64,000 nt of DNA from positions 19,432,058-19,496,057 of the forward strand of contig OY970822.1 in NCBI GenBank assembly GCA_963853835.1, read 5' to 3'. The DNA comes from Calendula officinalis. Taxonomy: Eukaryota; Streptophyta; Magnoliopsida; Asterales; Asteraceae. Positions within the stretch are counted from its first letter, which is position 1. Every line of letters starts with the position of its first letter. The notes below the pieces were generated by a model, which saw only the letters and a program-made list of their open reading frames with translations, was not told the origin of the DNA and searched no databases. Shown piece after piece: positions 44,288 to 55,599 of this stretch. A program made the position numbers and the translations under genes.

Positions 44288-44474
44288 ACAGAATAAATAT
44301 ACAAAAGGAAAAGATATTACCTCATCCTTGACAGCACACCTCCAACGGATCTCTCCATCAATACCATTAATATGTTTCCTTTTTGATTTCTATTCTTTGT
44401 GTATAAATGTACCTATTCCCTGTAATGTTAAAACACACAAACATGCAATAAACTCGATATTCATAATCTCTTCA
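44282..44474 (+). repeat. 3' LTR of the intact Copia
   Basis: This 193-bp copy reads the same as the 5' LTR base for base. Its first six bases, TGTTAA, supply the final Cys codon and the stop of the polyprotein. Confidence 0.93.
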
Positions 44475-47231
44475 TATAATAGTGTCTTATTGATTTTTAT
44501 TTTTTTTTTGTTTACATGAAAAAGGGAGGGATTTTTTTATTTTTTTTTAGATCGAATGGAACCAATAATTGTGTTATAAGAGGGGAGAGTGTTTCAAGAT
44601 CTATGTTATAGCCATGGTGCATGACAACAAAATAAAAAAAAGTTATAACATTGTGATGCCAAGATGGCCGGTTAATGAAAAAGAAACCATTAAAAAAAAC
44701 AGTATGGAAATTTGATAAACCCTTAGGGTGTCGCAATGCCTTAAGGGCTATATATCGTCTCGATGAAGCACGCATGAGGGGATGTGGCTGGGCGACGTGG
44801 TTGTGGCACGACACTGCCCACCACGTGAGTAAGGGTGCCGCGGCCACGTGGGTGGGATGGCGAAGGCAGCGGACTACCGGGGGTGACATGTGGATAGAGC
44901 CATTGAATGGCCAGATTTTTTGAAAATTTAATTTTTTTTAAGTATTAAACCTTTATAAATACTCCTTACCCATCTCATATTTTTCACACAACTCTTCTCT
45001 CCAATTTTTATGTAACTCTCTACAACTCTTTCACATGTCTTAACCACCAAATGATCCCTTTTTAGCAACCTACTCGGTTTTGTCGCAATGATCCCTTCCG
45101 CATTTTAATTTTCCATATTTTTAATTTCCATATTTTTAATTTCGTATTTTTAATTATCGTACTTGTCTTTTTTACTTTTAGTTAATTAATAAATTTATTT
45201 AAAAAATGTTGAAATGTGAAATTTTGTATTCAAAACCCAAATAAAAATAAAAAGTATTCATTAACATGTGGACCAAAGAACCAATGTCCAGTGGCTAAAT
45301 CAGAGGAGATGGATATATGAAGTTATGAACGCATACAACCGCATCACATTGCTATAACATTATTCGGGTACCAAATGCTCTAAAAGAGAACATTTTTTTG
45401 ACTTATTGTCTCAATTTAATTTAATAAAGGCTTTTTGTTAGACTTTATCACACTTACCAATTAAAAGATGTCAAAACAAATTAAATTTACACATATAAAA
45501 GATTAAATACAAAATCAAACCAAATGAAAATAACATATATTAAATGCAACATTATATACACTAAATCTCTCAATTTTTAAATATGATGAATTTGTATTAC
45601 ACAAAGATAAATTTGAAAAAAAAATTAGACCAATAAATTCCTAATAAATTTAATTTAATCTGAACGTTAAATACATTTTAAGTTGTTTATCTAACTAAAT
45701 GAAAAAAAATAACTAATCTTGCATAAATACATATAATTAGATAATTAAGTCTGTTATTATTTTTGTAATATATATCAGCTCGATTTTGTTGATGTTTTTT
45801 TCTTTAACATCGAACTTTAAACAAAATGAAATAATGTAGGACTGTCAGATATTTAAAATAATAAAAACACCAGTATAAATTGTACATTTGTACGTTTAAT
45901 CACTTATATTTCTTTTTCTTTTTCCATTTGACTATTTTTTTTTTTTCAATATTAAAAAGTCAATTTATGAGTGAAAACTAGCGCATGCAGTAAGGGTGGG
46001 TCAAAGATTGCATACCTTTGAAACAATGCATTTAATACGTGTCAACATCCGGTTGGCCAACTGGCAAACGAGTCGCATCATGCTCAAACACGGTTTGGAG
46101 TTGTAGGCGGCTCAAAGTCTCAAAACTCTTCACTTAAACTTCAATTCCTTAATAACACAATTACACCCTCATTATATCATATGTTTACACTCTACTTTTC
46201 CAACACCATTATGACAACCATAAAAGTTACCATCAACCACAATGTTTTTATTTTTCCTTATAAAACATACGATTATTAATAAGTGCGATTGCCATTCGAA
46301 GCCTGTTTGCATATACGATAATACCTGGCTAGAATATTGAGTACAATAGTAAATCAACTTTCGATTATTACATTTTCAACATTCAAAAGACGTCGAGTGT
46401 CATCATTCTACAAATTTCTCCCCGCTCGTCTTGTGCGTCATCATATACATATTTTTTCTTTGTTGTTTTTGTGTTCGTGTTTTAAGATTTTCTTTGTTGT
46501 TCGTATTGGTTTTTTACATAAACAAACTTTATGGCGCATTAGCACAAGTTTACTATTACAATTTAGTACTCATATATTTAAGTAACGCCCAACATTATTA
46601 TTTGATGATTCTGCTGAGTTGTGCTCATCTACATCAGTCATCTTGCAATAGTAATATCATCTTGCACACAATATTCCGATATGTCTCATATATGTATTTA
46701 TATATATGAAGGGATAGCAAAATAGAGACGCTTTGTCTTTTAGTTGTATGTAACAATTACTGAAGTACGACTGTACTACATTACAACACCAACACACATA
46801 TAACAAAAATATATACATCTACACAAAAACACCCAAAATTTATCGATATACTTAGGCCTTAGCCCTTAGCTATATAAACAAGTATTCTGTATCATTTTCC
46901 TATGGAGTACCAATAAAAATGGTATATTTATGTGCGTTTGTACTTTGAGAAAGAGAGTAATTAGGGTTTTGAATATAGGTGGCGTTATAAAGAGAAGTGG
47001 ATACGGAAAGGGGGTGAAATTGAAATAAAGAATAATGTCCAAAAATCAGACATCCTTTCCTTGCCATTCATCTGATTATGTAATATCTCTCCCTTTTTCT
47101 AGTCGACAACAAACAATGTTGATAATTTAACCTCACCCCCAAAATTAAAATTATTAAACAAACAAACACACATCTTCTTTCTTCAACCCTTTTCACACAC
47201 AGAGAAACCCCTTTGCAGTTTGCAGTCAAAC
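44475..47231. other. Intergenic region, Copia to GATA gene
   Basis: No gene is seen. About 44590-45390 may be a nonautonomous DNA element: GTTATAGCCATGGTGCATG on the left resembles the reverse complement of the right side (GCATCACATTGCTATAAC), and a GC-rich core (44770-44890) is followed by a leader-like CT-rich part. No target duplication was resolved. From 45400 to 47230 the sequence is AT-rich; the last part must contain the GATA promoter and leader. Confidence 0.4.
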
Positions 47232-48615
47232 ATGGCTTCCGACCCTGATTCATGTCTGATTATTGACCATGATGACCTCCTCAACTTCTCATTAGACGAT
47301 GATAACAAACCCCCTTCTTATTCAAACCCTAACATTCAACTCTCCGATGACGATGATTACTCCCGTTCATTTCCGGTAAGTTCCCCCACCAACATTTATG
47401 TTATTTTTCTACGTTACCGTTTAGGACGCCGGCGCTTATTCCGGCCAAAACCCCTCGTTATTCCGTTTCACTCATGAACTTCTGAGTTGACCCTGTTTGA
47501 CTCGGAAATATTGTACCCAACTCGGTAAAAAGGGTAAGTTTCGAATTTAAGAATAAAGTAATGCCAATTTCCTATTTTCTGTTATTGGTCAAAATTAGTA
47601 GTCCCATGTTTATGTTTGGGCTTTTTGGTACTTTTACATTTACCCTGGACTTAATTGCAAGGTTGTCTAATTGGAACATTAAAAGGCAACTTTGTATCTA
47701 ATATCGAGTCATTCTACAACGGGATGAAGTGTTGCAATTCACATGTCATTTTTTTATATGTTGCAAGTGACATGACTCATTTTGTTGCATATTTTTTGGC
47801 AGATGACTCAATGTGACACAAAACATCTTTTCACAACCGAATTTGAGAGATGGTGACTTAATGCAAATAAATAAACCCTTTATTTTTAGGCAACTGTTTT
47901 GCCAATACTAATTTTAATTTGCGGGAAATTGTTAAAAAAATTGATCTTTTTTGGAGTTCAAGATTGAATCATATGTCTCATTGTTGAGTAATGTCTCACA
48001 CAAATAATGAACAAAAACCTGAGCTACTCCTCTTACAACCAATTGCACAAACTTACACTAATAATTTTCATTATGATTCAGGAATTTGCAGAAGAAGACC
48101 TCGAATGGTTATCAAACAAAGACGCATTTCCCGCACTCGACGACATCTTATCAAACCCGAACCAAACCGTACTCCTCTCGGTTCTTGACAACAACAGTAG
48201 TACAAGTGTGAACAGCAATAATCATAGTATTACAAGCTGTTGTGGCAGTCTTCACGTTCCTTTAAACTATCCCGTAAAGAAACGGTCCAATCGCAGGCGC
48301 AAAGGGCGGCAATGCTGGTGGTGGAATCAAGTAATGGAGCAACTGCCGCCATCCTCACTGCCCAAACCACCGCCAGCTGGCGGCATTGCGGTCCTTGGAA
48401 GGCGGTGTCAGCATTGCTTAGCTGAGAAAACGCCACAGTGGCGGGCGGGACCCATGGGGCCCAAAACTCTGTGCAATGCATGTGGTGTACGGTACAAGTC
48501 AGGGCGGTTGGTGGCGGAATATAGGCCGGCTAATAGTCCGACTTTTTCAATGGCGTTGCATTCGAATTCTCATAGGAAGATTATGGAAATGAGAAAGAAG
48601 ATGCAGGCTGGTTAG
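47232..48615 (+). CDS. Class I GATA zinc-finger transcription factor
   Basis: Nuclear DNA-binding protein recognising WGATAR sites. Exons 47232-47375 and 48082-48615 (GT-AG intron of 706 bp) give 225 residues. The N-terminus is acidic (LIIDHDDLLNFSLDDD, LSDDDDYSRSFP), then EFAEEDLEWLSNKDAFPALD, the conserved acidic motif of plant subfamily A/I, and a basic KKRSNRRRKGRQ that may be a nuclear signal. The type IV finger is C157-X2-C160-X18-C179-X2-C182 (RRCQHCLAEKTPQWRAGPMG, CNACGVRYKSGRL), followed by the usual EYRPANSPTF and a basic end. It is shorter than many subfamily I members, closest in layout to the smaller GATA5/7-like proteins. The start is the first in-frame ATG. Confidence 0.92.
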
Positions 48616-48813
48616 TTAGTTAGTTGATTATGTTTTTCTTAGTTAGAGGTTAAGGTTCAGTATTTTATTTGAGAGTTATATTATTAGGGTATTTTTTTTC
48701 CTACTACTATTTGGATTTTATTTATTCGTATTGATTGAATGGTTATAAAAAGTTGATTCGATCAGTATTGTTAGAGATAATGAAGATTCTTAGGCCAAAA
48801 AATTGTTTCATAC

Positions 48814-48950
48814 AACCATCTGGCGAGGCATATATACGTATAGCTATAAGAGCGCTCGATATAATCTTTTAAAGGTCGCGGGTTCGATCTCATTTCTAAG
48901 TAAGTATTTATCAGATGATTAAAGAAAGATTCGGAAATGGCCACGACAAC
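48814..48950 (+). mobile_element. tRNA-derived SINE, copy B
   Basis: It starts AACCATCTGG like copy A at 12101. It has an A-box-like TATAGCTATAAGAGCGC and a B-box GCGGGTTCGATCTC at about 48878-48890, and ends through AAAGATTCGGAAATGGCCAC. The order and spacing of blocks match copy A although the sequences have diverged. It lies about 200 bp downstream of the GATA stop codon. Confidence 0.6.
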
Positions 48951-50201
48951 ACCTCAACAGTTAGATCACTTACATGTGACCAAAACTTGGTTTGACATAT
49001 CTTTAAGTGCAAGAAGGGGATTAGAGACATCCATTTGACAAGTGGACCATCCTTTTGTTGCATCAAGAGTTAACAAAATCTCTAATGGTCGTTGTTTAAG
49101 CAACAATTTTTGCGACATGTTTCTTCATAATCTATTTCATTCTTTTGTTGGTTAGCAACTTTGAACATTGTTTCTAATCCAAAGTCAACCACTTGCTCTT
49201 TTGTATAAATTTTCAAATCTTTCAACTCTGAAATGAGTAAAAAGTTGATTAGGTCTAGGTTTTTTTTTGTATTCTGTGTTCTGACTAGCTTTGCGCCCCG
49301 ACTAATCCCAGGGCGACTACACGCTTTGCGGGTAGTTCAGAGTCGGCACAGATGAACCTCCGTGGTCACAAGGGGATATTTTTTTTCTTCTAAAATTTAA
49401 ATTTGTGATGAGTCCACGATATAAACTTTAATATGACGTGATGTATTGTCTTCCAGTGGAATAACATTTCCTTCAATCTTGTTTGATCGTTACTTTTTGC
49501 CTATTTCAACATTATGTGTTGGTAATTTTAGTGTCATTTATTCAGTTTTAGTATAATGGAAATAATATGTTTGTCATGAGTTTCATACGTTGATAATAAT
49601 AAAAGTTAGAAGGTGGGGAGTAGATGATGTTGATATGATTTATAAGCCAAATGAACAAAATGACAGGGGTCAAGGGCCGAAACAAAAATGAAAATTTACA
49701 TAATGTGCATCCGAGTGGTGACCTAAAGTGTTGGTCAACTGATGGTCTGGCCAACCATCAGGTCTTGATCAAACTACAGTTCTTGGACTAATTGATATGC
49801 TGTAGCTCCTCGAACAACAAGTGAATCAGTTGTAGCATCGACCTTGTCAGATGAACTAGTTGATAAGGGTTCAGTTTCTGGTTAGATGAACCAACTGATA
49901 ATGGTTCTAGCCGATTAGAACAACCAGCTGATAAAGGTCCGGTTGTTGATTCATGTGTTGAACCCATTGCTGATCAACGTAAGCCTCAACATCAGCAACG
50001 ATTAGACCAATTGATGTAGCAACGAGCTCGTCAGGGGAACCGATGATAAAGCTTCAACTGCTAATCAGAGGAACCACCTGATAAAGCTTAAGTAGCTTCA
50101 ACTGCAATGTAACAAAACAGTCCTAAGGTTGTGGTTAGCAAAATTCTAAAATTTGAAAAAGAAAACTGTTGTTAAGACCAATGTATATTATACGTTCTAA
50201 T
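48951..50201. other. Intergenic region with a degenerate short repeat
   Basis: No gene. From about 49840 to 50110 a loose repeat of GATGAACCAACTGATAA-like units recurs (GATGAACTAGTTGATAAGG, GAACAACCAGCTGATAAAGG, GAACCACCTGATAAAGC). This could be a decayed repetitive coding sequence or minisatellite. A short GC-rich block at 49285-49370 is unexplained. Confidence 0.4.
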
Positions 50202-50210
50202 TTTTTAAAA

Positions 50211-51239
50211 GAGCGAATTACATCTAAGGTCTCTGTGGTTAACTACTTATTGCAGTCACAGTCCCTAAACTTCATTAAGTACACTGGGAGTCCCTGGTGT
50301 TGCCACTTTGTTGCACCCGTAGTCCCTGAAGCAAACGGACGTTAATTAAAGCCGTTAAATCCCCCATGTGCAAATCACATGATGGGTATTATGGTAATTG
50401 TCCACCCCTTACTCATACTTAAACCTGAGTAAATTACATGGAAGGTCCCTGTGGTATACTACTTATTACAGTCTTAGTCCCTGAACTTCATTTATTACAC
50501 CGGAAGTCCCTGGTGTATACACTTTGTTACACACATGTAAGCCTGTAAACGAACCAAACGTTCAACGAATCGTTCGCGAACCGTTCGACGGGAGTTCGTT
50601 TATGTTCGTTCGTTTAGCGAAACAAACGAACCGATAGTGTTTGTTTCGTGTTCGTTTGTGTTTGTTTATGTTTGTTTGTGTTCGTTTGTGTTTGTTTCGT
50701 GGACGTTTGTGTTTGTTTATGTTCGTTTGTGTTCGTTTATGTTCGTTTGTGTTCGTTTATTTTTGTTACCCTAGTTCACGAACCGTTCGTGAACACTAAA
50801 TTTTCTTAACAAACATAAACGAACACAAACGAACATAAAGAAACACATGTTTGTTACCTTAGTTTATGTTTGTTACCATAGTTCACGAACCGTTCGTTCG
50901 TTTACATGCCTACATGTGTGTAACAAAGTGTATACACCAGGGACTTACGGTGTAATAAATGTAGTTCAGGGACTAAGGCTGTAATAAGTAGTATACCACA
51001 GGGACCTTCCATGTAATTTACTCGGGTTTAAATATGAGGAAGGGGTAGACAATTACCATACTACCCATCATGTGATGTGCACATGGGGGATTTAACGACT
51101 TTAATTAACGTCTGTTAGCTTCAGGGACTACGAGTGCAACAAAGTGACAACACCAGGGACTCCCATTGTACTTAATGAAGTTTAGAGACTATGACTGCAA
51201 TAAATGGTAAACCACAAGAACCTTAGATGTAATTCACTC
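50211..51239. mobile_element. Mutator-like foldback element with arms of about 320 bp
   Basis: The arms 50211-50532 and 50918-51239 are inverted copies of each other (GAGCGAATTACATCTAAGG on the left, CCTTAGATGTAATTCACTC on the right). The flanks are a perfect 9-bp duplication TTTTTAAAA at 50202-50210 and 51240-51248; 9 bp is the Mutator hallmark. The arms share the recurrent phrases AGTCCCTG and GGTCCCTGTGG. There is no transposase. The centre is occupied by another element. Confidence 0.88.
50539..50911. mobile_element. Element with GTAAACGAAC termini nested at the centre of the Mutator-like foldback
   Basis: The left end AAGCCTGTAAACGAAC and the right end GTTCGTTTACATGCCT are imperfect inverted repeats. 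The interior is an array of GTTCGTTT(A/G)TG units on one side and their complement on the other. ACATGT flanks both ends, but because the host element's centre is itself palindromic (ACACATGTGT), the size of the target duplication cannot be told. The design resembles the TAGGGGTG elements, with termini of a different sequence. Confidence 0.65.
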
Positions 51240-51248
51240 TTTTTAAAA

Positions 51249-52339
51249 TAAAAGAATTGCTTGAAAATGGAAATTGATAAGAGGGTTGATTGGGCTTGCA
51301 AATTTAGGCTGATGATAGTTTCGAACTTTTCCAGCCCAGGCCCATCTTAACAAGGTGCCACTTGGAAAGATATACTAGATCGTCTCGACTCAGTTTGGCT
51401 AGGTTTGAGCTCAACTCAACAAGCTTCCAGGATAAAAATTCAAGCTCGGCTACAGATAACTCAAATTAGGTCCTAATTGATTGAAAAATATATATTTGCA
51501 CATATATAAGGTTGGTTAAAAGTTCAAATTCAGCTCGAAAAGTTACAACATATATGCAATCATTATATATGGGAATTAATTTTACTACCATATTTTTTTA
51601 TGCTTATACCAACAGTACAAATATTTCTGCATACTGTACAGATAAGCAATGCAATTGTTGTGGTAGATGCATCAAAACATGTGGTGTAAAAATCAACCCC
51701 TATTATATAGCCAACCATTTATTTAGTTAATCATTAAGAATAATCATATATGAATAAAATAATAATGTCTCATACAATCATATATTTACAATACTTATTC
51801 ACATATGAATAAATAATCTTATTTATATAACTCTCAATCTCAACTTTTTGCTAAACTCAGAGTAATGATCCTTTATTAATTCATCCCCTAATCTCGTCAG
51901 AGTAATGATCCTTTATTAATTCATCCCCTAATCTCGGCTCGCTAAATTTTTCTGAGTTCATTGTCTATGCTTAAGTTTGGGCTCAAACTCTGGTCAAATG
52001 AGCTCCACTCGAGTTATTTGATAATAGTTCAACATGTATGTAGCCCAAATAAATAGTAAAAATAGTGGTGAATAGTCAATCTTATAGATTCTATTTAGAT
52101 CATCGCAAGACATATGACAATTAGACTATTCCAATTTTTAGTGCTCTGATATCAAACATTTAAACGCAATTGAACAATGTTTGATGAAAACATTGCCACT
52201 CCGATTTTGGAGTGGAAACACCACTAAACTCCAGTACCAACCCAACCCCACCCCACCCCTCTAAAATCAGAAAATAATATAAATACTATAAGTGTCTCTT
52301 TCCCCCCTTTTTATCATAACACTGTGTTTTAAATTGGAG
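51249..52339. other. AT-rich region with a 40-bp tandem duplication
   Basis: No gene is seen. A 40-bp unit starting AGAGTAATGATCCTTTATTA is present twice in tandem, at about 51859-51898 and 51899-51938, with no difference seen between copies. The rest is unremarkable. Confidence 0.5.
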
Positions 52340-53177
52340 TCGTCAAAGTATCACGGGAGTCGCCGGCGTGGTGTCCACCTCACACCCCACGGCGTGCTTA
52401 AAACCGGAACACCGCCCCCCCCCCCCCCCCCCCCCCCACGGCGTTGGGGGTCGGCGTGGAGGAAGCAGGCCACGGGCCACGGGAGGAAACGCTGTGGAGA
52501 TGCTCGAGTTTTGCGAAATGTAGCCGTTGCCAACGGCTATTATAGCCGTTGGGATTTAAAAAAAAAACTTTTTTTTTTTAATTATTTACCTATATATATT
52601 ACATACTTTCACTCATTTTACACACACAATTAACCCAATTTACTCTCTACAAACTCCTATCTTCATACATCTCTACTTACAATGGATCTACACAACAACT
52701 CTCCACAAACACCCAACCAACCTTCACAACAAAATATACCACCGAACCTTGGATTTGGTAGCTATGAGCCGTATGTCAACATCCTAAGTTCCGGTGTTGT
52801 CCCACCTCCACAATTTTATCCACAAACCGCACCTCAATTTCAAGTATTTGTATTTTGGTAGCTACTAGCCGCGAAGGAAAGAGCCCGAAAAGCGATGAGC
52901 GATTTAGGATTGTAGTTTTTTTATTTTTAGTATTTTTAATTTGAAGTATTTGTATTTTTAATTTTAAGTATTTGTATTTTTAATTTAATGTATTGTTATT
53001 TTATGTTTAAAAAATAAATGAAAAAGAAATGATGAGATGAAAAATAAAATGGTGTGGTGTGGTGTGGTGGGTATTTCCACCAAATGATGTGGTGTGGTGG
53101 TGGTGTGGTTGATGAGGTGACGCTGATGTGGCGGAAAAGGACACCACCACATGGGGTGCCCATACCCACTAGCCTTA
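52340..53177 (+). mobile_element. PIF/Harbinger-like deletion derivative with start of the Myb-like ORF
   Basis: A GC-rich left part (GGCGTGGTGTCCACC, C homopolymer, GGGGGTCGGCGTGG) is followed by a leader-like CT-rich stretch and an ATG at 52681. That ATG opens a frame starting MDLHNNSPQTPNQPSQQNIP that ends after about 60 codons. This resembles the N-terminus of Harbinger ORF1 (Myb/SANT) proteins in plants (family recognition, moderate). The right part is rich in GTGGTGTGG and ends near CCCATACCCACTAGCC. A clear left terminus or target duplication was not found. A run of about 23 C at 52415-52437 may be a sequencing or assembly weak point. Confidence 0.45.
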
Positions 53178-54300
53178 CAAAAATATATAGCGAACAACGA
53201 CGTTATAACCTCGAGTGATTGTGATTCGAGTTTATCTATATTATTTATTGCCATTCACTTAAAAGGGCCTTAAAAGTATATGTTAATTCTCATAAAATAG
53301 TATGCAAATTGGAACAAGAATAAGTTGGGATTACTGAAACAAATCAAGCTATATCGGTACAGTTCTCGGTTTTAATTTTCTATGGTCTTGTTCGGTCCAA
53401 AACAAAATAAAGTTAGAAAATCATGGGTGTCTGTCCGGTCCAAGAGATCATCGATTTAGTCCATAGCCTAGCCAAAAAGATTTTTTTGGTTTTTAATTCG
53501 ATTATTCTACCCTGCACAAGTCCTAAACCCGTAGTATGCACGAATTTTGTTGTAGCTCAACATATAAATATACAGGAATAATAAATTGTAGTTTAAGATT
53601 ATTCATACTTATAGACTTATAGTACTGAATCACACGAATATTTATTTTGGAATTTGGTGGAGTTCTTAAATTTATTACATTTTCTATATATGAATATCTT
53701 ATTCGTATTTATTTAAATTAACAAGGTTTTCTTTTTGTATTTTATAATTGATTTTCTCACTATGATTTATGACAAACTTAAATTTATATTTTTTTTTATA
53801 ATATTACTATTATACATGTCAAAATATTCTTTAATTCATCTTAACTGTCATTACAATATTTTACCTAAAAGTTGTGTATGAATAATATATTGTTTATTTT
53901 GAAACCAAAAAAATATGATTTAAAAAATTAAAATTAGATTTATTTAATGAATTTTAAATCGTTTCTCTATTTCTCTCATAAATTCCGATTATTGAAAAAA
54001 CAATGAATGGTACAATAAAAAATTAGAAATGGTCGGGCGGGCTAACATGGGGTAGGACTTTAGTTTATATAATTTGATTACATTACAATAATCAACCCTT
54101 AAGCCTGATTTTTTTTTTTCTTTTCCTACATCGTATTGCCGCAGTCGTAGATGCCTCAGTGCGTCAGCAATGACAACATTAATACTATTTGTTTATTACC
54201 CGTCCTTTAATTTAAAAATATATATTTATGTTTAATTTTAAATCCTTATATTTCATTCTACTACTTTTTCCGTTTCAAAATAAGAATACACTTCTATATA
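53178..54300. other. AT-rich region without recognised features
   Basis: Nothing but AT-rich sequence is seen, apart from a possible eroded Stowaway-like left end (CTACTTTTTCCGTTTCAAAA at about 54260) next to the better copies that follow. Confidence 0.4.
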
Positions 54301-54649
54301 CTTCCTCCGATTCAAAATAAGTGATACACTTGGGGTTTCACGGTTTTTGAGGCAAAAGATTATAATGATGGTTAAATTAGATTAATTGGATGGTTAGTGG
54401 AGAATGGGTCCCACATCTTTTAAATAAAGTAAGGTTAATGATGTTTAAAAGTAAAAAGTAAGGGTAAATGGGTAATTTCACTTTGTTAAAGTAGATAGTT
54501 AGTGGGTGTGGGTCCCATTTTTTATGCCAAATAAGGAAACTTTTCAAAGTGTATCACTTATTTTGAATCACCCCAAAAAGGAAAGTGTATCACTTATTTT
54601 GAATCACCCCAAAAAGAAAAGTGTATCACTTATTTTGAATCGGAGGAAG
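54301..54649. mobile_element. Stowaway-like MITE
   Basis: CTTCCTCCGATTCAAAATAA at the left pairs with TTATTTTGAATCGGAGGAAG at the right, and TA flanks both ends (54299-54300, 54650-54651), as in Tc1/mariner-derived Stowaway elements. Near the right end a unit of about 37 bp (AGTGTATCACTTATTTTGAA plus TCACCCCAAAAAG) is present three times, so the right terminus has been duplicated in tandem. Confidence 0.8.
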
Positions 54650-54706
54650 TACATGATTTTAGAGACAAAATAAAGCAAGTTAATAAATTAATTTAGACAA
54701 TTAGTA

Positions 54707-54953
54707 CTTCTTCGTCCTAATTTTATTGTTCACCTTTCCTTTTTGGTTTGTCCCAATATTATTATAAATTGAAAATTTAACCAATCAAAAAAAGTAAGCG
54801 TAAATATGTCATTTCACCTTATTAAATGAGATAGTTAGTGGGTTTGGATCCTACTACTTTTTTGTCAAATAAGGTAAAATTTTAAAGTACATAACTTATT
54901 TTGAAAACACCATAAAATAGAAAATGTATCATTTTATTTTAAAAAGGAAGAAG
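54707..54953. mobile_element. Second, more eroded Stowaway-like MITE
   Basis: CTTCTTCGTCCTAATTTTAT at the left and AAAAGGAAGAAG at the right, both flanked by TA, enclose an interior (GTCATTTCACCTTATTAAAT, GATAGTTAGTGGGTTTGG) similar to the element 58 bp to the left. Several mismatches show that it is older. Confidence 0.6.
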
Positions 54954-55599
54954 TATAAATAACATATTTAACATGTGAAATCTGTTACTCCATATTTTTT
55001 TTTCTGTCTAATTGAATCATTTAATTTAATTATTAAATTAACAATACGTAGAAAGATAGTAATAAACAAAATCATCTATTTTTGTTTAGGGTAAATGTTG
55101 ATACGAGGAATATGTGTCCGCGCTTCGCGGCGGGATGACAATTTACACATCATATTTATTGATTAACATATCTATAGTAGGAAGGATCTATAAATATTAA
55201 AACCATATTTATAAATTAACATATTAATAGACTATATTTTGTTTACTCTAAAATTTACGTGCGTCCATAAAAAGCATAAGTTTAAAATAAGTCATAATTT
55301 TATAAAGCATTAATTTTGTGTGCGTATTTAATTACATACTAAACCACATCTACCGAATCACATCTACCGAATCACGTAAACCTTTGTTTCATATTCTTCT
55401 CAACATAATGAAATGGATGTAGATAAAACTTTTAAAATCTAAGAAAAACAATAAAATAATGCAAAGACAATTATTGATTTAGTTGTACAATGTACTTTAC
55501 TATTTGTACAATGTACTATTCTTTACTCCTTGGTATGATAATGGAAGTTTATCAACATTAGTTTATTATAGTAAGGAGGAAATAATATTAAAAAAAAAC

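Larger units (their letters stand above)
39179..44474 (+). mobile_element. Full-length, apparently intact Ty1/copia retrotransposon
   Basis: The 5296-bp element is bounded by a perfect 5-bp target duplication TATAA (39174-39178 and 44475-44479). The LTRs at 39179-39371 and 44282-44474 read as identical. The primer-binding site TGGTATCAGAGC is at 39372-39383 and the purine-rich primer GAGGGGGAG ends at 44281. One uninterrupted polyprotein fills the interior. Every sequence feature expected of a mobile Copia is present, so the insertion is very recent. Confidence 0.95.

Noticed and set aside
48870..48895. Possible tRNA gene (GGGTTCGATCTC)
   Set aside because: No acceptor stem pairs; it belongs to the SINE.
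49285..49370. Short GC-rich block suspected to be an rRNA or organelle fragment
   Set aside because: It does not match rRNA or plastid sequence that I recognise, and is too short to classify.
50211..51239. CRISPR-like or satellite array from repeated GTTCGTTT and AGTCCCTG phrases
   Set aside because: The structure is one large inverted repeat with a 9-bp target duplication, not direct repeats with unique spacers; the host is a plant.
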